17,128 nucleotides of DNA from DAOPXV01 sp035352535 (lineage in GTDB: Bacteria; Muiribacteriota; UBA9980): the NCBI GenBank assembly GCA_964545075.1, contig CAZJFS010000090.1, positions 1 to 17,128 of the forward strand, given 5' to 3'. Every line of letters begins with the position of its first letter. Within the stretch, counting starts at the first letter, position 1. Positions 1 through 6,965 of this stretch are shown here, in pieces. The position numbers were made by a program, and so were the translations under genes. The notes below the pieces were generated by a model that did not search any database, was not told the DNA's origin, and saw only the letters and a list, made by a program, of their open reading frames with translations.

Positions 1-244
1 CGGCTTTTTCGTTATAAAGCGTATCGACGACATTGGATATAGTGCTCAAAAGATGGTTGCCGCCGGTTTTTTCAGAACGCGAATTAGCGGTGGAACCTAT
101 ATAACCGTTTTGAAAACTCTTTTCAAGAGAGAGTTTAGGATCTTCCTTGGAATTTTTTATGAAGAGAATAGCTACCGATTGAAAAAAAATTGATATGAAT
201 AAGACTATCAAAAGATAGACAAACAATCTCTTTAGTGTATTCAA
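1..244 (-). CDS. Partial gene: N-terminus of a membrane-anchored or secreted protein of unknown function
   Basis: On the minus strand an open frame runs from a TTG at 244-242 to the window edge without a stop (81 codons plus one base), so only the N-terminus is visible. GGAGG at 255-251 lies six bases before the TTG, which decides this unusual start; no in-frame ATG is present nearby. The product begins with a short basic stretch (NTLKR), then a hydrophobic segment of about 22 residues (residues 6-28), then a polar Ser/Asn/Lys-rich region. This suggests an uncleaved signal anchor or signal peptide with the rest outside the cytoplasm. I do not recognise the family. It faces the same way as the atp operon but is separated from it by a stem-loop and about 350 bases, so it is probably a separate transcript. 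Confidence 0.7.
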   Translation of the reverse strand, partial: MNTLKRLFVYLLIVLFISIFFQSVAILFIKNSKEDPKLSLEKSFQNGYIGSTANSRSEKTGGNHLLSTISNVVDTLYNEKA

Positions 245-288
245 ATTCTGCCTCCAATGCTGCGTATAATACAATGACACAAAAGTAT

Positions 289-350
289 GACTAAATGCAA
301 TAAATGTTAAAACAAATGATATTACGACTAAATGCTATGAATAAATGTTA
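289..350. repeat. Pair of imperfect direct repeats upstream of the left-edge gene
   Basis: Positions 289-309 (21 bases) and 326-350 (25 bases) share the same sequence, GACTAAATGC then AATAAATGTTA, except for four extra bases (TATG) in the second copy. The first copy covers where a -35 element would fall for the minus-strand -10 at 271-266, and the second lies just upstream. This is where operators or activator sites often lie, but no regulator is known. Confidence 0.5.
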
Positions 351-514
351 TGTTATATGATTATTTATCTTATATTAAGTTTTTACGGAGTTTTTTATTT
401 TAGTTCGTTTGCCCGGTCCTTTCATTTTAAATTCATATTTGTTATCGGCCGCGAGATTGCCATAAATTAACTTTTTCCTTTTTTTTTTGCTTTTTTTCAA
501 GCCCCAAAAACATC

Positions 515-550
515 AAATAACCGCCGTTCCTTAAAAAACAGCGGTTATTT
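515..550 (-). terminator. Stem-loop after atpG, likely atp operon terminator
   Basis: Arms 515-528 and 537-550 pair over 14 positions. The single non-Watson-Crick position (525/540) is an acceptable U-G pair only in minus-strand RNA, which favours use by the atp transcript. On the minus strand the descending arm ends in UUAUUU and a T5 run follows three bases later, so the U-tract is imperfect. On the plus strand the arm runs into T6, but no gene needs it there. Confidence 0.6.
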
Positions 551-600
551 TTTGACATAAAAAACCTTTATTTACAATCTTTTTGAAAGAGTTTTATTTT

Positions 601-1518
601 TTACGAAGATTTTTTGAGCGCTTCGACGCCGCCGACTATATCTAAAAGTTCCGCCGTAATCGATTCCTGACGGGCCCTGTTGAGCATGAGCGTCAAATGC
701 GAAATCATCTCGGAGGCCTTATCGGTCGCGGAACCCATCGTAAGCATGCGCGAACCCTGTTCGGAACACGACGATTCGACGATAGACGCGAAAACCCTCA
801 TTTTAATATAGCGCGGAAGCAGATAATCTATGACTTCGGAAGGGCCGGGCTCGAACTTAAAGTCGTTTTTGATCGCGTTAGGCAGAAAGTGAGACTTATC
901 GAATTCGATCGGCAATATTTTTTCGGTCGTCACCTTATAGGTTATAGTCGAGACATAATGAGTATATACGACATGAACCTCGAGAGCGTGGCCGTTTTCG
1001 AATACCTCCAGGACGGAATTGATGGTGCTCTGGATGTCTTCGAACTTCGGATCGGGTTTGGTTAACGGCGAATGATGAAATATCTTGTATTTTCTTTTAT
1101 GAAAGTAATCATAGCATTTCGTGCCGATGGTTATCAGTATGGTTTCGAAGTTTTCAACCTTCGCCTTTTTCATCTGAGCTTCGGCCTCTCTGCATATGTT
1201 CATGTTAAAGGCGCCGCAAAGCCCCTTGTCTCCGCTTATTACGACGAAACAACGAACGCGGTCGGTTCTTTCGACGCCGCCATGATGATGAACGTCGGCC
1301 GAAACCTGTTTCGCGACGTATGGATGCCTGTGTTCGAGCAGATAGTCAGACATATCGCCGATGGCCTCTTTTATTCTTTTATAGTAGGCCGATATTGCGC
1401 TCATGCGGTTCTGCGCCTTTTTGAACTTCGCCGCCGCGACCATTTTCATGGCTCGCGTTATATGGCGGATGGAGGTTATGGATTTTATCTTTCTTTTGAC
1501 TTCTTTAGCCTGTTTCAT
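601..1518 (-). CDS. atpG: ATP synthase F1 gamma subunit (AtpG)
   Basis: This is the central rotor shaft of F1, transmitting c-ring rotation to the alpha/beta catalytic hexamer. The 305-residue product is somewhat longer than E. coli gamma. The N-terminal coiled-coil helix is clear (EVKRKIKSITSIRHITRAMKM, residues 6-26, then VAAAKFKKAQ), and so is the conserved C-terminal helix (LNRARQESITAELLDIVGG near residues 282-300). Together these two helices form the rotor shaft. A His-containing insert (ADVHHHGG, around residues 74-81) lies in the globular part. It is the last gene of the operon: it starts 18 bases after the atpA stop and is followed by a stem-loop rather than atpD. Confidence 0.97.
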   Translation of the reverse strand: MKQAKEVKRKIKSITSIRHITRAMKMVAAAKFKKAQNRMSAISAYYKRIKEAIGDMSDYLLEHRHPYVAKQVSADVHHHGGVERTDRVRCFVVISGDKGLCGAFNMNICREAEAQMKKAKVENFETILITIGTKCYDYFHKRKYKIFHHSPLTKPDPKFEDIQSTINSVLEVFENGHALEVHVVYTHYVSTITYKVTTEKILPIEFDKSHFLPNAIKNDFKFEPGPSEVIDYLLPRYIKMRVFASIVESSCSEQGSRMLTMGSATDKASEMISHLTLMLNRARQESITAELLDIVGGVEALKKSS

Positions 1519-1536
1519 TATAGCGACTCCGCGTCT

Positions 1537-3051
1537 TTATTTTTCGGTTGTAAACACTTTCAAATACTCGGTACAAGCCTTTTTGATGCTTTCGAGCGTC
1601 TGATCGTCCAATGTTTTTGTTTTCTTTATATTGACGAATACTTGAGGATATTTTTCGTCGACGAACTTTAAAAACCCTTCTTCGAAACGGCGGACGTCAT
1701 AGTCCGATATCTCGTCGATCAAGGCGTTCGTTCCGACGGCTATCATCACGATCTGGCGTTCGACTTCCATCGGCTGATACTGAGGCTGTTTCAATATCTC
1801 TGTAAGTTTGCGGCCGCGGTTTAACTGGGCCTGGGTAGATTTATCGAGATCGGAAGCGAACTGGGCGAACGAAGCGAGCTCGCGAAACTGGGCCATATCC
1901 AGACGCAGACGGCCCGCGACCTGTTTCATGGCTTTTATCTGGGCGTTGCCGCCGACGCGCGATACGGAGATACCGACGTTGATGGCGGGGCGTACGCCCG
2001 AGTAAAAAAGGTCGGTTTCAAGGAATATCTGACCGTCGGTGATGGAAATAACGTTGGTCGGAATGTAAGCCGAAACGTCGCCGGCCTGGGTTTCGATGAT
2101 CGGAAGAGCCGTCATAGACCCGCCGCCTCTTTTATCGCTGAACTTGCATGCTCTTTCCAGAAGTCTCGAATGAAGATAGAAAACGTCGCCCGGATAGGCT
2201 TCGCGGCCCGGCGGCCTTCTGAGAAGAAGCGATACCTGACGGTAAGCGGTGGCGTGTTTTGAAAGGTCATCATATACTATGAGAGCGTGTTTCCCGTTAT
2301 TTCTGAAATATTCGGCAATCGCGCATCCCGAATAAGGAGCGATATATTGCTGCGAAGCCGGATCGGAAGCGGTGGCGGATACGACGGTCGTATATTCCAT
2401 GGCGCCTTTGGTTTCGAGAGTATGGATAACCTGGGCGACCGTCGATCTTTTTTGACCGATAGCGACGTAAACGCAGAAAACGTCCTTGCCCTTCTGATTT
2501 ATTATTGTGTCGATGGCAATAGCGGTCTTTCCGGTAGTGCGATCGCCGATTATAAGTTCGCGCTGGCCGCGGCCGATAGGGATCATCGCGTCGATGGCCT
2601 TGATACCGGTCTGGAGAGGCTCTTTAACCGGCTGCCTGTCGATGACGCCTGGAGCTTTCGTTTCAATGGGCATGTATTCTTTAGTCGTTATCGGCCCCTT
2701 TCCATCAAGCGGATTTCCGAGAGCGTCAACCACGCGGCCGACGAGAGCCATTCCGCATGGAACTGAAACTATCCTGCCCGTGCAGCGGGCCTGATCGCCT
2801 TCCTTGATGAGTTTTTCGTCGCCGAGCAATATGCAGCCGACGGAATTTTCTTCAAGGTTCAAAACTATTCCGCGCACTTCATTGGGGAACTCGATAAGTT
2901 CGCCTGCCATGGCGTTTTCAAGACCGTGTACGCGCGCGATACTGTCGCCGACCGTTACTACGGTTCCGACGCTGTCCTGTTTAAGGGCCGTATCGAATTT
3001 ATTAATCTCCTGGGTTAGTATTCCAACAACTTCATCTGGTCTGATAGACAT
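1537..3051 (-). CDS. atpA: ATP synthase F1 alpha subunit (AtpA)
   Basis: This is the non-catalytic nucleotide-binding subunit of the F1 hexamer. At 504 residues the length is normal. The Walker A P-loop GDRTTGKT is at residues 169-176, the Walker B region ALIVYDD at about 256-262, and the conserved arginine of the SVSRVGG motif (R365) supplies the arginine finger to the beta catalytic site. The family signature around PAINVGISVSRVGG is intact. GGGGGA lies about six bases upstream of the ATG. It lies between atpH and atpG with short gaps, consistent with one transcript. Nothing looks degenerate. The partner beta gene is not present in this window. Confidence 0.98.
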   Translation of the reverse strand: MSIRPDEVVGILTQEINKFDTALKQDSVGTVVTVGDSIARVHGLENAMAGELIEFPNEVRGIVLNLEENSVGCILLGDEKLIKEGDQARCTGRIVSVPCGMALVGRVVDALGNPLDGKGPITTKEYMPIETKAPGVIDRQPVKEPLQTGIKAIDAMIPIGRGQRELIIGDRTTGKTAIAIDTIINQKGKDVFCVYVAIGQKRSTVAQVIHTLETKGAMEYTTVVSATASDPASQQYIAPYSGCAIAEYFRNNGKHALIVYDDLSKHATAYRQVSLLLRRPPGREAYPGDVFYLHSRLLERACKFSDKRGGGSMTALPIIETQAGDVSAYIPTNVISITDGQIFLETDLFYSGVRPAINVGISVSRVGGNAQIKAMKQVAGRLRLDMAQFRELASFAQFASDLDKSTQAQLNRGRKLTEILKQPQYQPMEVERQIVMIAVGTNALIDEISDYDVRRFEEGFLKFVDEKYPQVFVNIKKTKTLDDQTLESIKKACTEYLKVFTTEK

Positions 3052-3102
3052 TTAAATCCCCCATTTTGAATGCGAATTGGTGTTAAAAACTTTTAAAATT
3101 AA

Positions 3103-3705
3103 TCACAGGTTTTCTATTTTTTCGGCGCGCCCGTCGGCGAGGTCGCTTTCAAAAATGCCGAGAAGCGTGTTCCTGCGCATCAGATCGTTAAGATCGTTCA
3201 ACATGCGCGAATAGCGCCAGTCTATAACATCATCGCCGATTCTGACCATCATGCCGCCGATTATTTCGGGGTGGACCCTGTTTTTAATTTCAAGCTTATG
3301 GCCGGTCATTTTTTCAAGTTTAACTCTGAGCGCTTCCGATTCGGCCTGTTCCAAGGGCATGGCCGTATGAACGCGGACCACGTATATGCCTTTTATGATA
3401 TTCATCTGTATTCTGTATTTTTTAAGTATGAAATCAAGTTCATAAATCCTGCGTTTTTCAATCAAAAGCCGCATAAAATTATAGACGGTCCTGCATATAC
3501 CGGGTTTCCAGACTTTATCGATAAGCTCTAATTTATCCGATTTTTTTATACGCGGATGATTCAGGACCTTTGAAAAGCGAATATCCTGCTTCAAAGTCGA
3601 AAGTATGAAAGCTATATCATCTTCAAACCGCTGGCGCTCGACGTCGTCTTTGGCGAGTTTAATGAGCGCTTCGGCGTATCTTTTAGCGACTACCGCTTCT
3701 GCCAC
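3103..3705 (-). CDS. atpH: ATP synthase F1 delta subunit (AtpH, OSCP family)
   Basis: This subunit links the top of the F1 alpha/beta hexamer to the peripheral b stalk. The 200-residue product shows the family N-terminus (AVVAKRYAEALIKLA, residues 4-18) and the C-terminal IGGMMVRIGDDVIDWRYSR motif typical of delta/OSCP proteins. Helical charged segments lie between. Its ATG lies inside the end of atpF (16-base overlap), which suggests translational coupling, as expected for two stalk partners. Assignment is by family motif and gene order. Confidence 0.95.
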   Translation of the reverse strand: MAEAVVAKRYAEALIKLAKDDVERQRFEDDIAFILSTLKQDIRFSKVLNHPRIKKSDKLELIDKVWKPGICRTVYNFMRLLIEKRRIYELDFILKKYRIQMNIIKGIYVVRVHTAMPLEQAESEALRVKLEKMTGHKLEIKNRVHPEIIGGMMVRIGDDVIDWRYSRMLNDLNDLMRRNTLLGIFESDLADGRAEKIENL

Positions 3706-4187
3706 TCTACTTCACCAACTTTTGCAATGAAATCGCCGACCATTTTTTTATGCTTGGCAGCGTCAATTTCTTCCTTTAATATTTTCGAGGCTATTCTAAC
3801 CGAAAGATCCGACAAATAATCCTGAAGTTTGTCGAGTTCCTTCTTCGTCTCGATATCGAGTTTGGCTACGCCCTTGTCTATTATCTGCTGCGCTTCTTTT
3901 CTTGCTTCTTCGAGTATCTCTTCGCGGACCGCCTGAGCGTCTTTCGTTTCCTTACGCTTCAGCTCGTCGATTTCAAGCTCGATTTTTTTGATTTTTTCAT
4001 CATGAAATTTTTTAAGCTGCTCGGCGTCATTTTTTTCGTTTTCTATCTTTTTGTATAGCTCCGCTATGTCCTGACGGCGTTTTTTAAGAATATCGCCGAC
4101 GGGCACGAAAAGGAAGCGGTTTAGCACGTACATCACTATCAGAAAGTTGATGAGCTGCCACAGTAGGTTAATATTTATGTCTAACAT
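3690..4187 (-). CDS. atpF: ATP synthase Fo b subunit (AtpF)
   Basis: This is the peripheral stalk subunit. The 165-residue protein has one N-terminal membrane helix (about residues 5-27, LLWQLINFLIVMYVLNRFLF) followed by FVPVGDILKKRRQDIAE, a typical b-subunit junction. A long charged helical coiled coil covers about residues 35-140. Length matches the usual 156-170 residues. Only one b gene is present, with no b' paralogue, so the stalk is probably a homodimer. It overlaps atpH by 16 bases and is separated from atpE by about 120 bases that hold a strong hairpin. Confidence 0.96.
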   Translation of the reverse strand: MLDININLLWQLINFLIVMYVLNRFLFVPVGDILKKRRQDIAELYKKIENEKNDAEQLKKFHDEKIKKIELEIDELKRKETKDAQAVREEILEEARKEAQQIIDKGVAKLDIETKKELDKLQDYLSDLSVRIASKILKEEIDAAKHKKMVGDFIAKVGEVEWQKR

Positions 4188-4225
4188 TGTCCCTGCCCCT
4201 TTTTCAAGTTCTTATACGGTGATAT

Positions 4226-4300
4226 AAGTTATGCGCCATTCCCTTACGGGCCGAAAGCCGACGCGGCTTAAAAACCCGTAAGGAAAAGCATTTATAACTT
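4226..4300 (-). ncRNA. Nested stem-loop between atpE and atpF
   Basis: Three nested complementary blocks are visible. The outer pair is AAGTTAT (4226-4232) with ATAACTT (4294-4300). The middle pair is a perfect nine-base match, CCTTACGGG (4242-4250) with CCCGTAAGG (4275-4283). The inner pair is AAGCCG (4255-4260) with CGGCTT (4264-4269) around a three-base loop. No U-tract follows on the minus strand, so it is not a normal intrinsic terminator. A processing site or mRNA stabiliser downstream of atpE is an inference. Confidence 0.65.
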
Positions 4301-4307
4301 TATCAAA

Positions 4308-4541
4308 TTACCACCTTACGAAGAGGAGGATGAGCGATATTACCAGGCAATAGATCGCGAGGGATTCGATAAGCGCAAGACCTATGATCATGGTCGTTCT
4401 GATCTCGCCGGCCGACTGAGGCTGGCGCGCGATGCCTTCAAGCGCAGCGACGATCGATCTGCCCTGAGCGAGGGCGGCTCCAAAAGCTCCGATAGCGATA
4501 CAAAGTGATGAAAAAATAACACTCCAAACATGAAGATCCAT
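4308..4541 (-). CDS. atpE: ATP synthase Fo c subunit (AtpE), Na+-type binding residues
   Basis: This is the proteolipid that forms the rotating c-ring. The 77-residue hairpin has two membrane helices (about 7-29 and 50-74) joined by the polar loop RQPQSAGEIR, which contains the conserved RQP motif. The ion-carrying carboxylate is E59. Around it lie Q26, S60 and Y64, spaced exactly as Q32, E65, S66 and Y70 of the Na+-binding c-ring of Ilyobacter tartaricus. H+-type chloroplast subunits keep Q, E and Y but have Ala in place of the Ser. Na+ use is therefore likely but inferred; L61 replaces the water-binding Thr. AAAGGGG precedes the ATG. The gene sits between atpB and a strong hairpin. Confidence 0.97.
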   Translation of the reverse strand: MDLHVWSVIFSSLCIAIGAFGAALAQGRSIVAALEGIARQPQSAGEIRTTMIIGLALIESLAIYCLVISLILLFVRW

Positions 4542-4617
4542 TGATAATTACCCCTTTCTTGAATTTTATTTTGTTTTACTTCTGATTTATATTTGCTTTT
4601 TATGGCCGTGTTTAAAA

Positions 4618-5535
4618 TTAATGGATATGGGCTTTTTCTTTATCGCCGTGAGCTTCTCCGTCTTCATGATCGTGCTCCTCGTGAGGAAGCGCTCCGGAAA
4701 TATACGCCATCGTGAGCATCGTGAAAACCAGGGCCTGTATCAAGCTCGTAAAGCATGCCAGAAACATCATAGGAAGATGAAAGAACGGAAAATTCGCCGC
4801 CGCGCCCAGAAAGAACAATATGCAAAGCGCGATGTCCTCGCCTCTTATGTTTCCGAAAAGACGGATCGAAAGCGAGAGGGGACGGGCAAGTTCGCCGATC
4901 AGGTGTATCGGTATCATAAGCGGCGCGAGCCACCATATATCGCCGGCGAAATGTTTCAAATATTTAAGGCCCTGCGTTTTAAGGCCATAGTAATGGATCG
5001 CGAAAAACGTCACCAGCGCGAGAGCCGCCGTAGTATTAAGGTTCGCCGTCGGCGATTCGAGGCCGGGAACGAGACCGAGAAGATTAGACAGGAGTATATA
5101 TATAAAAAATGAGCCTATTAAAACTATAAAATTACGGCCGACCGGCCCCATCATATTTACGACGTAACCATCGAGGGCCTCATATATCATTTCAACGAAG
5201 TTTTGAAGCGGAGAAATTTCCCTTACGGCCATATTCCTCGTAGCCAGATAAAACAAGACGGCGAGAAAAATTATGACGATAACGCTCATTATAACGACGA
5301 CGAAATGGTGTCCGCCGACGGATTCAAATGTGCTTGCGATCCAATGCCTGTTCAATATTATAGAGGGGTCTATCATGGATTTCTCTGCCGCGGCCGCATG
5401 TTCCGAAGCGGCGGAGGCGCCATGGGTAAGCGCGACGGAGGCGGTTTCCTGAATGGCATTGGCCGCTCCGTGAACCGTCGTTTCAACGGAAGCAAGCATC
5501 GCACTCAAATTCACGTTAGATATTATGTTAAACAT
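4618..5535 (-). CDS. atpB: ATP synthase Fo a subunit (AtpB) with His-rich C-terminal tail
   Basis: This membrane stator subunit forms the ion half-channels beside the c-ring. In the 305-residue product the family motif SLSIRLFGN is at 221-229, with R225 as the essential arginine, followed by the conserved helix SLIQALVFTML (264-274, Q267). Several membrane helices lie between residues 78 and 283. Two parts exceed the core: an Ala/Ser-rich N-terminal region of about 55-60 residues, and a hydrophilic tail after residue 283 with six His among Asp/Glu (H285, H288, H290, H296, H303, H305). GGAG six bases before the ATG supports this start. It is followed at 77 bases by atpE. Confidence 0.97.
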   Translation of the reverse strand: MFNIISNVNLSAMLASVETTVHGAANAIQETASVALTHGASAASEHAAAAEKSMIDPSIILNRHWIASTFESVGGHHFVVVIMSVIVIIFLAVLFYLATRNMAVREISPLQNFVEMIYEALDGYVVNMMGPVGRNFIVLIGSFFIYILLSNLLGLVPGLESPTANLNTTAALALVTFFAIHYYGLKTQGLKYLKHFAGDIWWLAPLMIPIHLIGELARPLSLSIRLFGNIRGEDIALCILFFLGAAANFPFFHLPMMFLACFTSLIQALVFTMLTMAYISGALPHEEHDHEDGEAHGDKEKAHIH

Positions 5536-5622
5536 TTTGTCTCCAAAAACTAAACTTCACTATTTATTTGAAAAATAATATCAATTTTTCAAGCAAAAAT
5601 CAAGAGAAATTTTTTCACGGTT

Positions 5623-6024
5623 CTACGCCGGAGTCTGATCTTTTTTGCCAAATAAAATTCCTGAAATTAAAAGTGAAGGAAATAAAAGTGAAAAACCGCC
5701 CAGAAAGGCTACGATGTCTTTTATTCCGCTTTTCGAAAGAAATATGAAGGCGGCTATGAAAAGAGATATTTTAAGCACGTATGAAAAAAAGACAAGCAAT
5801 TTTTCACGCGTTCCGGCTTTTTTTCCGGAGTCGGCGGGAATTATAAGATAAGCCGTCCATACAATGGCGGTAAAAGATATAATAGCGAGAAAGCATCCCA
5901 GAAGAAAACTTAGCAGACAGCCCGAGCCCGCATAATAAAAAACGAACGGCGATATAAACGCCGCCGATGCGGCCAAAAGTTTCAAGGTTATTTTTTCGAA
6001 ATCATTTATTTTTTGCTTGAACAT
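5623..6024 (-). CDS. atpI: AtpI-like small membrane protein of the ATP synthase operon
   Basis: This 133-residue protein has four predicted membrane helices (about 14-32, 36-64, 78-98 and 103-124) and short charged ends. Size, topology and position directly before atpB match the ATP synthase subunit I family, which helps assemble the c-ring or supplies ions to it. Sequence identity within that family is low, so the assignment rests mainly on topology and context. The ATG is preceded by GTTGGGATT, a moderate SD. The two residue pairs (Pro, acidic) that might confer Mg2+/Ca2+ transport cannot be judged by eye. Confidence 0.75.
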   Translation of the reverse strand: MFKQKINDFEKITLKLLAASAAFISPFVFYYAGSGCLLSFLLGCFLAIISFTAIVWTAYLIIPADSGKKAGTREKLLVFFSYVLKISLFIAAFIFLSKSGIKDIVAFLGGFSLLFPSLLISGILFGKKDQTPA

Positions 6025-6067
6025 AATCCCAACTTTATTAAATCAGCTATACCATAACAATTGGAGG

Positions 6068-6084
6068 AGGCGGCCATGCCGCCT
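6068..6084. other. Short GC-rich hairpin between the atpZ-like and atpI-like genes
   Basis: AGGCGGC (6068-6074) pairs perfectly with GCCGCCT (6078-6084) around a three-base loop. It lies in the 90-base gap between two atp operon genes and has no U-tract on either strand, so it is not a clear terminator. It may affect mRNA processing or attenuation. Confidence 0.4.
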
Positions 6085-6114
6085 GGAGGATACGCGGAAG
6101 CGAACCGGACGCCT

Positions 6115-6369
6115 TCACTGCTTCGTTTTTCCGCTTTTCATGGCGATCTTTACTATTTCAAAAAGCCCGGCTCCAACGCCCAGAAATACGAAAAGCAGCG
6201 TAAAGACCGGATCGGTTTTAAAATATTTATCGATATGATACCCTGTGAAAAGTCCTATCCCGACTGACGCCGCGACGTAATAACCTATATTGAATAAAAG
6301 CCCGAAACTTCTATTCATTTCAGCCCAGTTAGTTTTTTTGCCGGATTTATTTTCTTCGCCTTTCTCCAC
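6115..6369 (-). CDS. atpZ: AtpZ-like ATP synthase accessory protein (F0F1 'gene 1')
   Basis: This small protein with two membrane helices is the first gene of the atp operon. The family pattern is clear: a Gly-rich first helix (LLFNIGYYVAASVGIGLFTG), the loop YHIDKYFKTDP, then TLLFVFLGVGAGLFEIVK. AtpZ and AtpI are thought to act together in ion supply or c-ring assembly. The start is uncertain. The frame is open to a TTG at 6405, but that codon sits in a putative -35 and lacks an SD. I chose GTG at 6369-6367 (84 residues), near the expected transcription start, which would make the message leaderless. ATG at 6318-6316 (67 residues) is the alternative and would still keep both helices. Confidence 0.8.
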   Translation of the reverse strand: MEKGEENKSGKKTNWAEMNRSFGLLFNIGYYVAASVGIGLFTGYHIDKYFKTDPVFTLLFVFLGVGAGLFEIVKIAMKSGKTKQ

Positions 6370-6376
6370 GGTAAAG

Positions 6377-6405
6377 AATATATCAGAGTTAAAAGAAAAA
6401 TGCAA
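6377..6405 (-). promoter_or_regulatory. Putative sigma70 promoter of the atp operon
   Basis: On the minus strand TTGCAT (6405-6400) and TATATT (6382-6377) are separated by 17 bases. The -10 matches consensus at five of six positions and the -35 at three. Transcription would start near 6370, at or beside the GTG chosen for the atpZ-like gene. Confidence 0.5.
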
Positions 6406-6409
6406 GGTG

Positions 6410-6438
6410 TTGATTTTTTTAAAATTATTTGATAGTAT
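6410..6438 (+). promoter_or_regulatory. Putative sigma70 promoter of the pseudopilin operon
   Basis: TTGATT (6410-6415) and TAGTAT (6433-6438) are separated by 17 bases, each matching consensus at four of six positions. The start would fall at about 6445, immediately before the ATG at 6446. It lies back to back with the atp promoter. Confidence 0.45.
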
Positions 6439-6445
6439 TCATGTC

Positions 6446-6949
6446 ATGAAAAGTATAATTCGTTTTTCAAATAGAAAAGCCTTTTCATTTATTGAAATGA
6501 TGGTGGCTTTCGCCATAATTCTGGCCGGAATCGTTCCGGTTTTCACGCTTACCATGACCGGAAACAGAAGTTTCGTTAAGACCGAAAATAATTCAGTCGC
6601 CTATAACCTTGCGCTCGAAGCTCTCGAATGGGCCCGTTCGGCGCCATTCGAAGAAGTCAAGACGGAAAACATCAACAAACCATCGGGAGCGCCATATAGT
6701 TTCCCTGTAAAACTGGATATGAACTATGAAACTAAAGAGATCTGCCCGCCCTCGCCTTATCTGAAATATAAGCTTGAATATCCTCAAAAATATTTTAAAT
6801 ATTTTTCTAATTTTTCTCGTGAAATGGTAATCGAGGATTTCGGAAATAAAACAAAAAAAGTCACCATCACCGTAAAGTGGCAGGAAGACAACGTAGAACG
6901 AAAAGAAGAAGTTTACGCAATAATAGTGGATCAAAGGCTCAATAATTAG
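6446..6949 (+). CDS. Type IV pilin-like minor pilin / pseudopilin (PilV/GspI-like)
   Basis: The 167-residue product carries a class III signal peptide: a short basic leader ending RKA, then FSFIEMMVAFAIILAGIV. Cleavage by prepilin peptidase would fall after A12, giving F13 at +1 and E17 at +5, followed by a hydrophobic helix to about residue 36. The -1 residue is Ala rather than the usual Gly. The sequence after the helix (SVAYNLALEALEWARSAPFEEV) resembles PilV/GspI minor pilins, but I cannot say whether it serves a pilus or a type II secretion system. The start is the ATG with the leader of correct length; no SD is visible, consistent with a leaderless message. The next pilin gene follows 16 bases later. 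Confidence 0.8.
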   Translation: MKSIIRFSNRKAFSFIEMMVAFAIILAGIVPVFTLTMTGNRSFVKTENNSVAYNLALEALEWARSAPFEEVKTENINKPSGAPYSFPVKLDMNYETKEICPPSPYLKYKLEYPQKYFKYFSNFSREMVIEDFGNKTKKVTITVKWQEDNVERKEEVYAIIVDQRLNN

Positions 6950-6965
6950 TGAAAAGAATTAAATC

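Larger units (their letters stand above)
245..600. other. AT-rich intergenic region between atpG and the left-edge gene
   Basis: No gene is seen in these 356 bases. They hold the SD of the left-edge gene, a plausible minus-strand -10 (TATTAT, 271-266), two near-identical direct repeats (289-309 and 326-350), a long T-rich run near 473-497, and the stem-loop at 515-550 after atpG. The rest is AT-rich sequence without recognisable signal. Confidence 0.6.

Noticed and set aside
473..497. Long T-rich run as plus-strand terminator tract
   Set aside because: No GC-rich stem precedes it and no plus-strand gene ends nearby.
697..3055. Several plus-strand open frames opposite atpG and atpA (for example 1072-1671 and 2287-2766)
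   Set aside because: They are antisense to strongly conserved ATP synthase genes, lack SD sites and family motifs, and arise from the codon bias of the real genes.
6061..6267. Plus-strand frame with GGAGGAGG before ATG 6076
   Set aside because: The SD-like sequence is part of the GC-rich hairpin between two minus-strand atp genes, and the frame runs antisense to the atpZ-like gene with no recognisable protein.
6290..6445. N-terminal extension of the first pseudopilin to 6290
   Set aside because: It would place 52 residues before a class III leader that is already complete from ATG 6446, and would cross the divergent promoters.
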